Source of the DNA: Diphasiastrum complanatum
Taxonomy: Eukaryota > Streptophyta > Lycopodiopsida > Lycopodiales > Lycopodiaceae
Direction: 5' to 3'
Length of the DNA stretch: 64,000 nt
Assembly: GCA_029204225.1 (NCBI GenBank)
Contig: CM055095.1
Span: 67,758,319 to 67,822,318 of the forward strand
Shown here: positions 43,404 to 53,814 of the stretch, one piece after another
How positions within the stretch are numbered: position 1 is the stretch's first letter
How the letters are laid out: each line of letters begins with the position of its first letter
Translations under genes and position numbers: made by a program
The notes under the pieces: model-generated
What the model saw: only the letters and a program-made list of their open reading frames with translations
Told to the model about the DNA's origin: nothing
Database searches by the model: none

Positions 43404-44027
43404 TGATTCTTTTGGAGTTCGTTGGGTTTTCTTTTAGCAGAAGCTTTCAGAATCCTAAGCAAGCGACTACAGATCATAGAGCATAAAATATTTGAGCAAT
43501 CAAGATGACGAAAAAAAATAAGATGGAGAAAAGAGCAATTGTATTTTCTATTTTTGAATTTCGAGTGAGTTGGTTAGTGTCTCGTTCGTCGTTGGCGGCC
43601 TGACGCTCAGCTTGATCGATGTGTTCTGCTCGTTGGCAAACTTTCATGCACAACTATTCTTTCAATTTTTTTGTTTTGTTTTTCTTCTCTTGATCTATGT
43701 CGTATTGATCAAAATTTTGTATATATCTTCACTGTGTGGAGTTTACAAGATAGCTAAACAGAGAATTACAAGATAAGTCAACACTAATCAACTAGTTAGT
43801 TATTCTCTATTATTGCTGACTCTTTCAATTGAGTGCGAAGTACAATATGGCATGCTCGTTGAGTTGCCAGTTGACAGCGTGAATTGTTTTCCTTCATGTT
43901 GTTTCGTTTTGTTTTGTACTTTAGGGTTTTCGAGGTATATTCACCCTTCGACCTTCGCTTCGCTTCGTGCTTCATTTCGTTTCGTTTCTCTTCGTGACAA
44001 AGTTGCAGGAGTTTACAATTTTTGACA
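43404..44027 (-). mobile_element. 3' LTR of minus-strand copia body (family Z)
   Basis: On the minus strand TGTCAAAAATTGTAAAC to AAAAGAATCA, 624 bp, after the purine tract TTTCAAGAGGGAG. Homologous along its length to 42015-42592 in reverse. Confidence 0.85.
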
Positions 44028-44991
44028 CTCCCTCTTGAAACTTGCAACTTTGTGTATTTAATCCAATTGTCTTTCTTTGCCTTGCGAATAGTGGTTTGTT
44101 GAGCAGCTTTGTGAGCAGATCTGCAATCATGTCTTTAGACTTTATCTACTGGACCTTGAGCTCTTCCTTTGAGATCAAGTCTCGAATGTAATGGTACTTT
44201 AGAGGTATATATTTTGTCTTTGAATGGAAAACATGATTCTGGGACAGATATATGGCACTTTGAAAATCCATCATTAATGTGCATGCTTCTCCTTGTGGTA
44301 TGCCAATTGCCTCCAGCATCATCTGCAACCATACTACCTCGTTCGCCATATTTGTAGCTACGACATATTCAGCTTCGCATAAGGATTGAGCCACCAAGGT
44401 TTGTTTCTTGCAGGTCCAGCTGATTGCTGTCCCACACGCAATCGAACATTCTTCTGTTATGGACTTGCTGTCATCTTTGTAGCTTGCCTAGCTTGCATCA
44501 CTATAGTGGTGCAGTTCGAATCCTTTGTCTTCAATGTCTGCTTTGTAGGTTGATCCCATGTTTTGGGTACCCTTCAGATATTGCAAAATTTGTTTCACCA
44601 TTTGCCAATGCGCCATGCCAGGATTTGAAGAGAATTGGCTTAAAGCATAGACAGAGTTCATTGGTCCACAAACATCTGAGTGGACGAGCTCAAGAAATTC
44701 TTTAACTCTTCGTCCCTCATGTATAAATGAATTTCGATGTTGTTTGCCTTTCTGACAGACTTTGCAGAACTCAGTTTCGGATCTGGATATCTTCAGAACT
44801 ATGACTATATCTTTCATGCTCATGTCGTAGAGGCTCCTCATGTTCAGATAATACATTCTTCTGTGCCAGAGTTGATCTTTCTTTTCTGATGCATTTAGTA
44901 TGCTATCAGAATTGTTGATTATCTTGGCTTGGTAGAGATTGCCTTCTCTACATCCAACAGTCAACAACTTGTTTGTTGTTTTCTCGATCAT
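44028..44991 (-). pseudogene. pol: Copia body with integrase fused to RNase H
   Basis: A 167-codon frame (44991-44488) starts in the pre-integrase domain (DQLWHRRMYYLNM, CKVCQKGKQHRNSF), reaches the first integrase Asp (LELVHSDVCGPMNS) and then passes, without losing frame, into VYALSQFSSNPGMAHWQMV of the RT/RNase H boundary at about 44655. The integrase core and the whole RT are deleted. RNase H continues through a stop at 44488 into frame 44397-44146 (SLCEAEYVVATNMANEVVWL, LMMDFQSAIYLSQNHV) up to the polypurine tract. Confidence 0.93.
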
Positions 44992-45444
44992 TCAGCATGT
45001 ATTGCCATCGAATAGAACTCGAATTCCAAGATCTGCCATCTTGGAGACTGATAGCAGGTCTCTTCTTGGTGAAGGTACGTAGAGTGCTCTTGGAAACTTT
45101 GCTTGACCTGATAGTGTTCACAGTTGTAGAGCCTCGATGCCCTTGACATCGTGTCTACTCCCATCGCCTAGAATCACTGCTCTATTATTTTCAAGCTCTC
45201 TGAAGTCAATAAAGATTCTTCTATTGCAGATGTGTGAGGTTGCTCCTAAATCAATGACTACATCATAGTCTTGTTCAGTGTAACTCATCGAAGCTTCATC
45301 GAATATCATAAAGGCTTCATCACCTTTGTCTGAATCCTTGGATGACTTTGCAACATTCGCTTTGTCAACTTTGTTCTTTCTTTTTGGGTTGAATCTGCAA
45401 TCGTATGCAGAGTGCCCCTTCTTCCAAACTGACGATCTGCCAGT
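44992..45444 (-). pseudogene. pol: Copia protease and half zinc knuckle
   Basis: Minus-strand frame 45462-45118: KKGHSAYDC is the second half of a zinc knuckle, then a Lys/Ser/Asp linker and the protease word VVIDLGATSHIC, where Ser of the Asp-Ser-Gly triplet has become Leu. A stop after IEALQL is followed by RALYVPSPRRDLLSV in frame. The element is cut at the knuckle near 45445; older sequence lies beyond. Confidence 0.88.
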
Positions 45445-45895
45445 CCACGGAATGGGGAACATCTGTAGGAATATATTTACTTAAATATGGAAGGTATATA
45501 TCTACATCCTTATGCGTATTGCTTGCCGAATTCATCTTGACACAAAAACCTTTAATAGTATTATCTACAGATCTCTTAATAGAGATCAAGTTTAAACTCC
45601 AGTGGTCACTGCAAAATAAAATTGAAATTTCTTTAGCTGCAATTCTGAGAACTATTTCAATTGACAATGCCAATGATAAAACATTAAACAAGAAGAAGCA
45701 TTTATTATATCTTACTTGGTATGATAAGGGATGAGCAGATATTTTGTTGTTGGTGTGAATCCACTAGTCAGACATTGTGCCAATGTGTCATTATTCTCCT
45801 TGAAGGCCTGAAGCAAAAAGTTACTCAGCACCATCAACTCATTGGATGAATCTCTTGCAATGTCATATTGCAAGAGTGTAATGGGGTAGAGTTAA
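45445..45895 (-). pseudogene. Two-exon remnant, possibly Ulp1/C48-peptidase-like
   Basis: On the minus strand an open stretch (about 45890-45716) reads IARDSSNELMVLSNFLLQAF and KYLLIPYHT. A 107-nt intron, GTAAGA..TTTTGCAG (45715-45609), separates it from an exon that stays in frame: NDHWSLNLISIKRS, then VDIYLPYLSKYIPTDVPHSV. LLIPYHTNDHWSLNLI resembles the catalytic-His segment (IPxxxxxHWxLxxI) of Ulp1-type cysteine proteases, common in plant Mutator and CACTA elements as well as SUMO proteases. The Asp-Cys end is not seen; copia sequence cuts in at 45445. The family call is tentative, the splice structure is firmer. Confidence 0.4.
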
Positions 45896-47768
45896 CTGCA
45901 AGGATGTGAAAATAGGATTAGGTTTGATTTTTTTAAGGTGTCTCGTTGTTTTTTTTTTTTCGAACTCCAATTTGAGAAGGTTATTGGGGTTGCGAGGGCA
46001 TGATTAGGGTTGGCGTGAATGTAGGGTTAGGTTTAATTAATTTGAAGGGCATGAAAAAATTGCAAGGAGCAAAACTTCAAGAAGTGAAGTTTGAAGTTTT
46101 TTTTTTTTCAAAAATTCCAATCAAAATTAAAAATGAATCTCTGTCACGAAATATAACAAATTGGCTAAAAATAAACATAGATTCAAGCTAGAACAGAGAT
46201 ATACTAATCTATGAAGTTATAATAAAAATGTTCAGCCAAAAATGGAGAAACACAGACAACAAAACTATAACTCACTAATTTAGGAGTAGTTTTATTAAAA
46301 GTGCCATAACTTTTTCATTATAGCTCCAAATCACAAAATATCAACACATTAAAGACGCTAAAAAGAATGGCTACTTATCTGAAGAAACAAAGATTAATTG
46401 GTCAAAAATTGGCTTAAAGAAAATTGAAAATCAAGAAACTATCTAACTAGTAATAAGAAATTCTATATAACTTCAAAAAAATCATTAAACCTAATGGAAA
46501 ATGGATCTAATGATTTGATACCAAAATTGTCATGTGCCAATCATAGCATCCAAACATCTACTTCATTTATATATATCAAATTAATATGGAGAAAACAAGA
46601 AATCAAGAAACTAGACTAATTAAAGAAATCGTCACCAAATATGACAAACAAAAGGTAAAAGTTTTTCATTTTATTAATCATTCAATACATCAAGCCCAAA
46701 ACCAGAGCATGATCAAGCACAAACTCCCATGTGATTGTTGGCACATGAACCATTATTTGGCGAAAGGCATAGCTCTCAAAGAGAAGTTCCAAGAACACAT
46801 ATAATTTAAAATTACACAAAAGTGGAATAATCTCCAAATTAGCATGACCTCAATTATTTATAGCAGTCCTTTGTGCCTCTAATATGAGTTTGGGCCTTAT
46901 TTGGCTAAATTGGGCTTTGCAAGACTTATTACAAGTCCCGCTACTCATAAATATATCCATCTTATTAACTATTCTATTGACTAATTCTATTCTTGTTTGG
47001 CACCATGGTTATATCTAGCATTTCAATTATTGAGCACATGGACTAATTACACTCGGGGCATGATAGATCAATGGTGTAGATTATTTCTAGAAGTTTGCAA
47101 CCAATAAGAAATGACTTATGTGCACAACAAGTGGTGGGCGAACATTCAAACTTATGTGAGAACTTATAGACTATCCATTCTAAAAAGAATATCCGTTTTT
47201 AGTAAATTCATGTCCATTTTCCATCCAAAATGGAGAATTTATAAATACCTTTTTGATTTATAATACCTTCATTTTTTAGGCACACGGAGGGGCTGATGGC
47301 TGCCCTACTGGGCTCGCCATCTACTCCCTCTATGCACCTTACTTGGTTGAATAGGCAAGGGTGGTCCTGTCCATCCAAATGTAGTAGATGATCCAAAATT
47401 TGGATTGGCCGCCAAGTTTGACACATGGCCTAAAGTAAGATTTTGCATATTCTTTCACATGTGATACATAATTTTCTCACATAAGCTTGAATGCTCCTTT
47501 GAAGAACATTTGGCTTAGGCTCAAGGCACAAATTTGACAAAGTCTCAAGGCCTATCATAAAGAAGTTAGAATTTACACATACTTGCACATAAATCATATA
47601 TTTGTATGTTTACTTGTTGTGACATACTAAATATGGGTTACCATAATTAGGTCATGGTCTTAAGCTATGTAAGGAAGGCAAACCACTAATATACATGGGT
47701 TATCGTAATTAGGTCATGATGTTAAATTATGTGAGGAAGGCAACACTAGAATGATGTATACACCATGC
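45896..47768. other. AT-rich intergenic DNA
   Basis: No gene recognised; short frames at 46000-46191 and 46586-46804 have no domain. It contains the antisense LTR copy at about 46880-47075 and a tandem pair of a roughly 75-bp unit around 47636-47750 (ATGGGTTACCATAATTAGGTCATG, present twice with changes). Confidence 0.5.
46880..47075 (-). repeat. Diverged partial copy of the LTR at 4181
   Basis: Read on the minus strand, GTAATTAGTCCATG, TATAACCATGG, AATTAGTCAATAG, and AAGCCCAATTTAG..AAATAAGGCCC follow the same order as in 4195-4370. Identity looks moderate. No adjoining gag or pol. Confidence 0.65.
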
Positions 47769-47784
47769 CATAACCTCTATTGAG

Positions 47785-47872
47785 TAACCCAACGGGGTTG
47801 GCTCAGTTGGTTGGCTTGGCATCCAAAGTTTCTTTGGTCCCAGGTTCGAGCCTCCCCTTGGAAACCAAGAAG
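47785..47872 (+). mobile_element. 88-bp tRNA-derived SINE, copy 2
   Basis: Perfect 16-bp target duplications CATAACCTCTATTGAG at 47769-47784 and 47873-47888. The A box is the consensus TGGCTCAGTTGG and the B box GGTTCGAGCC. Same body, same 3' end (CAAGAAG) and same paired segments as copy 1, with one extra T at the 5' end. It sits in intergenic DNA 540 bp upstream of the cytochrome b5 reductase start codon. Confidence 0.9.
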
Positions 47873-47888
47873 CATAACCTCTATTGAG

Positions 47889-48415
47889 ACTCAAGATATG
47901 GCACAACTACATCCCATATTTGCCACCCCTAGGCTCGCGTATTTTCATCCCCATAACAAAGCTCTTAAGGTGATTCATGAAACCTAACATTTTAGAGTAA
48001 ATGCAAGAATCACGTGGTTGTTGAGTCATGTGGACCCACTTAAGGAGAAAATCTTTATGCTTGCTCAACTACAACGGCAACAAGGGGGTTCTTTGAAATG
48101 TCAATTGGACTTAGCCATCATTTTTAGCCATTTACAAATTGCCACGCTATCGAAAGCGAGCCTCACCTAACCAATCAAATTTTATTTCTGAGTTTTATCG
48201 ACTATTGATTTGGTAATATATATAATTGCTTTTTATTTTATGGGGTCGAGCGGTCATTGTCACGCTTCAAAAGTGTGATCGAGACAGAAGCCGACTTATC
48301 GTCGTCGACTCGTCGTCCTTGAACAAGCCGTGTTGAGCTTGGCAAGATGCTTGCATTTGCTTAAGGGAGCCATTCGAGCTTCGAGGGTAGGAAGAGGAGA
48401 CATCGGGAGCCAGCG
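47889..48415 (+). promoter_or_regulatory. Upstream region of the cytochrome b5 reductase gene
   Basis: About 530 bp from the SINE to the start codon. GC content rises sharply after about 48240 (TCGAGCGGTC, CGTCGTCGACTCGTCGTC), as expected for a 5' UTR or GC-rich promoter. TATATATAATTG near 48217 is a possible TATA element. No transcription start can be fixed. Confidence 0.4.
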
Positions 48416-49881
48416 ATGGCGGGATTGGAAGAGCTCTTGCAGCACGAATGGGCTCTCTACGCCGGCGTGGCGCTGGCTTTGGCTGCTGTGGCTGCCGGGA
48501 CGCTTTTCATTTACGGTTCCTCAAAGCCAAAGAGTAAGCAGTAATTCTGCTCCCAATTAGCGTCTCGAATCTCCGTGATCCCACCGGTTGACAAAATCAA
48601 ATGCCATTATTTACTGTTTATTATCGATTTTGTTAGATCTATTATCTGTTAGAACTTGCTTTTAACGATTCCATCGCTCGAGCTTGCAAATTACCATGCG
48701 ACTGGTTTCTTCACAGATAGCATCATGCTTAGATTTGTACCTGCTAGAACTTGCTTTTAATGCTTCCATCTCTCATGCGACTGGTTTCTTCACAGATATT
48801 ATTACGCTTAGATTTACTATCTGCGAGAACTTGCTTGCAATGACTGGACTCGTCACATTTTGGCGTGCTTGAAATCTAGCATGCGACTGGTTTCTTGACA
48901 AATAGAATAACATGTGTGTGCAGAGGCACTAGATCCAGAGCAATGGGTGCACTTCAGGTTGGTTAAGCGTACGCAAGTGAGCCACAATGTGGTCAAGTTT
49001 CGCTTTGGCCTGCAGACTCCGACCACAATTCTTGGTCTACCTATCGGTCAGCATATAAGCTGTTTGTAAGACTGCCCTGGCCTCCGCAAAATTCGTCCTT
49101 TGCTTTGTAACCTTATTTCCGTACTGCTGAACTGGGGACTAGATTAGTTTTTGACGAACCTTTTGTTCGAAAGGTTTGCCTAAATTTTGGCTCATATTGT
49201 GTCAGCTAGACATGATGTTAACGAAATCCGTCTTTCGATTTAAAGGCTCCAATGATGCAGAATGCGGATAAGATAAATCCAGATAATAATAATCAAGTCC
49301 AGACAATTTTCGATCTGCATAAGTTTCCCTTAAGCTTTAAGCTGTGGTTTGTTTTGTACCCTGATTTCCGGACGGATTATGTTAATGAAGTTTTTCGTTC
49401 TAGTTGAAGGCTCCAATGATGCAGAATCCAGATAATATTGATTGAATAATATTTTTTCATTTTGTCTTTGGCTTTAACAGGGGAAAAGACGCTGCTGGTG
49501 AGGAAGTCATCAAACCGTATACTCCAACCACTCTGGATTCAGATGTAGGGCATTTTGAGCTGGTCGTCAAGGTAAGGCAATGTAGACTTTGAGCTCGAAG
49601 GTTTCTGATTGCTTCCCTTGTAAACTAGTCTAAGAGAGATTTTTATCATGGTTATGAATGTCTTCCATGTTTTTGTTTCCTAGTAATTTTGAACGTTCCA
49701 GAATCCTTCTAAATCCAAATTCTTTTCATGTATTGTTTTGCATGATCCTGATTGAGCTTTACGAGGGTTTTTCCTTACCTTCAAATTGTTTTGCTTTGTG
49801 CAGTTATATCCTCAAGGGAGAATGTCTTATCACTTCAGCCAGTTAAAAGTGGGAGATACGCTTGCTTGCAAGGGCCCAAAG
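48416..49881 (+). CDS. CBR1: NADH-cytochrome b5 reductase, exons 1-4 (3' part not seen)
   Basis: Four exons, 48416-48533, 48924-49065, 49481-49571 and 49804-49881, with GT..AG introns and matching phases (1, 2, 0). They give 143 residues. Residues 13-35 are a single hydrophobic anchor (LYAGVALALAAVAAGTLFIY). LDPEQWVHFRLVKRTQVSHN opens the FAD-binding barrel; GLPIGQHISC and KPYTPTTLDSD (flavin-binding Lys-Pro-Tyr-Thr) follow, then YPQGRMSYHF and VGDTLACKGPK. This ER/outer-membrane enzyme passes electrons from NADH to cytochrome b5 for fatty-acid desaturation. The usual Arg or similar residue after HISC is Leu here. A good donor GTATGC follows exon 4, but the NADH-binding exons (GxGxxP) are not found in the next 14 kb. 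Either a giant TE-filled intron or a truncated gene. Confidence 0.88.
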
Positions 49882-50499
49882 GTATGCATTATTCTCAGAC
49901 CCTTTATGATATTAAGATGGCATGGAGGTTTTATTTTTACGAGAATAATTCAGTTTCCAACTTAATGTAATGCAATGCACTAGCACTTAATAAACTTGTA
50001 AAATAACAATGAAGATGGTAAAATCAGTTATAGCTTGTCAACAACTTAGTTGAATAGGTGAACTGAATGAATTTTCCTTCACAGAAATTTTTATCTTTCA
50101 TTTAAGAGTACTTTGGTTAAGAGGATTCTAACTTTGGTTGATTATGGCATGAAGTACAATCATGACATGTATGCACAATAGTGATGCAAGTGAGGGGACA
50201 TAATCCTCAAATGGCTATGAAAGATAAAGTAGTAAATCAATCTCCTTATTTGGAATGGTTATTGTTCAAGCACAAAAAGATGTGTGTTTGTGGCGAGCAA
50301 TGACACAATAAGACGTCAAATCTTGTATGAATGTCATGTTTCATCGAGTGTAAGGCACTTGGGGTACACAATACCTGATTTGGTTCGAAGGAACTTCATT
50401 AGCTAAGATGAACCCTTTATAAAATCACATGCTTTTAATTGTCACCTGATTAGTTAAAGCCAAATGCTTAAAAATTGGAGGATTGTTGTTTCCATTGGA
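49882..50499. other. Intron 4 or 3' flank of the reductase
   Basis: Follows a splice donor at 49882. No exon-like sequence matching the remainder of the enzyme is seen. Gypsy sequence begins near 50500. Confidence 0.5.
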
Positions 50500-50735
50500 A
50501 TTTCCTAGTAAGTTTTGGGACAACATTTTTATGGAATTTGTTGTTGGTCTTCCACAAACTTAGAAAGGTAGTAACGTGATATGAGTGATAGTTGATCGCC
50601 TTACCAAAGTAACTACTTTTATTCTTGTGAGATAACTGTAAAAGAACTTGGCTCAGATTGATGTAGAGTGATTGTATTGACTCCATGGACTACCTAAGGA
50701 CTACGTGAGTGATCGCAATGCGATGTTTAGACGGA
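50500..50735 (+). pseudogene. Ty3/gypsy integrase scrap
   Basis: WDNIFMEFVVGLPQT, stop, KGSNVI, stop, VIVDRLTKVTTFI, then LHGLPKDYVSDRNAMF: the gypsy integrase core with its first Asp changed to Glu in MEFVVG and the second Asp kept in SDR. At least five stops within 75 codons. No neighbouring domain of the same element. Confidence 0.8.
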
Positions 50736-50943
50736 AAAGGCAAAGCAAATTATGGGGGATATGCTTTGTGCATAGGTGTTAAGCATAGTTGGCCCAAAAA
50801 CACGCTTCTGGGGAAAAAACGTTTCTAGAAACATGTTTTTGGATCTAGATCCCTAAAAAAAAAACAGATATTAAAAAATTTGAACCCCTCCTCACGACCA
50901 GAAACGCGCTAGCTGTAGAGGGGATTTTGAGCGTCAATGTGAG

Positions 50944-51235
50944 CTAATGGAGGCGGTTTTTTGTGAGTGAGCAGTCGGTAGGGCCATCCCAAGGTGTAGG
51001 ATCACAGCTTCCTGACACACAGACACACAGGCATAGACAGGGGGGTGGCGATGCCAATTGGAGTACTTCTAGTGATCGTCGTGATAGCATTCTCGAGATT
51101 AGCGAGAGCACGCTCCATAGCCGACATGCGTCCTTGTATATCCGAATGTGGAATCTCAGGCATAACCTCTCGAGATGCTCTCGAACTATCGGTAGGTGGA
51201 GAATGTATAGGAGAGGAAGGTTGAACATGAGAAGG
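50944..51235 (-). pseudogene. Gypsy-type gag start, tentative
   Basis: One minus-strand frame reads HSDIQGRMSAMERALANLEN and ITTITRSTP, a short coiled coil like those at the start of gypsy gag proteins. It lies the right distance downstream of an LTR and primer site on the same strand (52070, 52061). The frame ends without reaching a zinc knuckle. Other frames there are (CA)n by-products. Confidence 0.4.
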
Positions 51236-52069
51236 TTACCTCATGCAAACATCTTGAGAATCCTTTTTTGTTCTTCTTTTCTTGAGAAAATAAACAGAAT
51301 TTTGGCGATATACACAGATTGTCTATGCAAGGCAAGAAAAGAAACGTTCTAGAAACACTTAGAACAAACTGTAAAATGCAGAAGGAAATAAGCAAAATAG
51401 AGTACAATGTAACTTCCCCAAAATTTAGCTTATGGACATGTAGGGCTGCATTAGAAATGCAGGTTCTAGCTGGCTTTGGATCATGTTGCTTCCAGATTGA
51501 TGGCCGCTGGCAAAAACTTGAAATTTTTGGCTCGAATAGGTCAAAAAACAGCCTCCAATCAGATGTGAGTTTTGCAAAATCTGAACTACAACCAAACTGA
51601 AGGTGCTATTACAGTAGGTCGCCCTCCTCTCAATATTTCTCACACAAAATTTTAGTTAGAACAGAGTGAAAACGAAGAAGTTATGATGCTACAACTCCGA
51701 AAGGTTTAAAAAAGCTTAAAAAACTAAATTTGGCCTAAATCAGAGATTATTCAATGATTTTTTGTGGCAGAAGGCACGTAGAGCAGTGATTTAGTACTAG
51801 TAGTGGGTTGTAAAACTTTCATGGGGATCCACCAATTCGTTCAAAAGTTATGAAGAGGTGACTCTGATTGTGGAAAATCAGGATTTTCACCTCTCAAAAA
51901 GAGAATTATCAGACCTGTAATACTGTCTCTCACCCCCACAGATGCATCTACAACTCTTCCCTCCAAAAATCTTCCAAGAAAGAAGAGGAAAAGTGTTTTC
52001 TCAGTTTCTCTCTCTATAACGGGACTTTATCTCTCTAGAACTTGTTCTACCTTGAGCTCTGATACCAAA
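51236..52069 (-). other. Retroelement leader with primer binding site
   Basis: The minus-strand primer site TGGTATCAGAGCTCAAGG lies at 52051-52068, next to an LTR ending TTCTAACA. The roughly 800-bp leader has no coding content. Confidence 0.7.
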
Positions 52070-52640
52070 TGTTAGAAGCCAAGAGCTCCAAGCTCCTCTC
52101 CCCAAGCTAGCCTGGTGTGTATAATGAATCTCCTCCCATCCATAGGCAAACCTTTAAGCCCACTACTTGCTATTTTAATCTGAGGGCACTTGGCGCTCAT
52201 GTGGTGATCAGTCCACTTGGCCTACCAAGTCTACCCCTATATTGACCCAAGAATACAGTGTCTTAATGCTATGGCACCCCCATGCCCCCATGCCCGCCGT
52301 ACACATGTGACTATAAGACCACACCAGTCACATGCCCATAGCAACTCATACAATGAATTGTAATCATTTGGAACTATAGTGAACCATCTAAATTCATAAA
52401 GAATTGCATTGCATCATAGCAACTCACAACAAATCATCAGAAGGAACCATATTGAACCATTTGAAATCAGTACGGGAACCATAGAATATCGCTTTGAACC
52501 TCTCTCTCTCTCTAAAACCATCCAAAGACACAACGAGCCAGACTAGTTCAACCGTGGCAACTCATAGCAAACCATTATAAGGAACCACATACTAGACCCA
52601 TTTGAAATCAGCACGGAAACCATAGCAAAAGCTCTCAACA
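52070..52640 (-). mobile_element. LTR, minus strand
   Basis: On the minus strand TGTTGAGAGC at about 52640 to GGCTTCTAACA at 52070, about 571 bp, with matching inverted tips. Contains repeated words GAACCAT, CATAGCAACTCA and a CTCTCTCTCTC run near 52501. The far edge abuts LINE sequence, and TGTTGAGAGC overlaps a possible LINE codon run, so the boundary may be off by some bases. Confidence 0.65.
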
Positions 52641-53081
52641 TTCGTGTAAGAGGGATTTCAAATGAGGGGAAACCCATTTTTGAAGCTAAAGACTTGCTCA
52701 CAAATAAACTCTCACACGGTTGATGGTTTCGATATTTCATGGAGAGGCAAATTTGATGATAATGTATTGTTCATTAAGTTCCATTCCGTTGAGCACTGTA
52801 ATGCAGCCTTGAAGGTTAGGGGCAACCTCAAAGGTTTTATTTTTATGGATGATGATCTTACACATGCTCAGTGGATAGCAAGGAAGAAACTCTTTCAGGA
52901 AGCAAAAGAATAAGGCCAAAAAGTAGTTTTTGTCGACGGGAAACCAAGATTTTATGACAAACTTGCTTACTAGGGACTTGGGGCTCCCGGGCATAGGAGC
53001 AGCCCGAGATCCCCGAATAAGCTTAGGTTAGGTTTTTGGAACTGCAATGGTTTTCATTCATCATCATCAACAGGTGATCTA
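52641..53081 (+). pseudogene. LINE fragment: ORF1 end and endonuclease start
   Basis: Plus-strand text IRVRGISNEGKPIFEAKDLL, then FDISWRGKFDDNVLFIKF, CNAALKVRGNLKG and FMDDDLTHAQWIARKKLFQ is the C-terminal part of an L1-type ORF1. After a stop and gap comes RLGFWNCNG near 53030, the N-terminal signature (FWNCNG) of the apurinic-type endonuclease that opens LINE ORF2. It is cut off at 53081 by the LTR that follows. Confidence 0.75.
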
Positions 53082-53501
53082 GCATGACGCAGGATTGGAG
53101 TTTTCGACATGTTTGGGTGCCACGCGTCACCATCCTAGGTGGTCACGTGTCGCCGGCAGGACCGTGCTTGATGGGACCCACTGTGCTATGCCTATATAGT
53201 GGTGGGGTTTCCCTCTTTCCATTCACTCAGTCTACCTGGGAGTTGGTGATGGAGAGCACGTGCATGAGCCAGGATGTATCTCCAGGCAAGGAGATGTGTG
53301 CTAGGGAGAGCCAAGTGCGATGGCTGGTGGTATGGGACGCCAGTTATCGTAGGAGGCTTGACCGGGCATGATTATTTATATTGCTCCAGTGCATGGGGGT
53401 GGGTCGGTTGTGACCCTATGGATGGGCGGTTACGATGCGTCGTCACTGGTATGGGGTGTCGGAACCTTCAAGGCAGTCGATGATCCTAGGGAGTTGTAAC
53501 A
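53082..53501 (+). mobile_element. 5' LTR of a gypsy element, left end missing
   Basis: Matches 60187-60606 closely; the first 49 bp present at 60138 are absent here. TATATAGT at 53193 is a likely TATA box and lies in both copies. The LTR ends GTTGTAACA and is followed two bases later by the primer site TGGTATCAGAGC (53504-53515). Confidence 0.88.
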
Positions 53502-53752
53502 GTTGGTATCAGAGCAGTCAATTTCCAGGCAAGGAGATGTGTGATGGCTGGTGGTATGGGACGCCAGTTATCGTAGGAGGCTTGACTGAGCATGATTATT
53601 TCTATTGCTCCAGTGCATGGGGGTGGGTCGGTTGTGACCCTATGGATGGGCGGTTACGATGTGTCGTCACTGGTATGGGGTGTGCGGAACCTTCAAGGCA
53701 GTCGATGATCCTAGGGAGTTGTAACAGTTGGTATCAGAGCAGTCAATTTCCT
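53283..53752 (+). repeat. Tandem duplication of LTR 3' half plus primer site
   Basis: Block 53283-53524 (AGGCAAGGAGATGTGTG to GTCAATTTCC) is repeated at 53525-53752 with a 14-bp deletion after GATGTGTG and a few changes, giving two LTR ends and two primer sites TGGTATCAGAGC (53504 and about 53732). Confidence 0.88.
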
Positions 53753-53814
53753 AAAAGGTGCACACGTTCCTTTAGAGGCCTTTGCGGTTGGGTATCCTTT
53801 TTTTTTTTTTTTGG

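Noticed and set aside
50944-51352. Host gene with Cys/Leu-rich or Arg-rich product
   Set aside because: The Cys-Val run comes from a short (CA)n tract; a gag-like coiled coil in the third frame explains the segment better.
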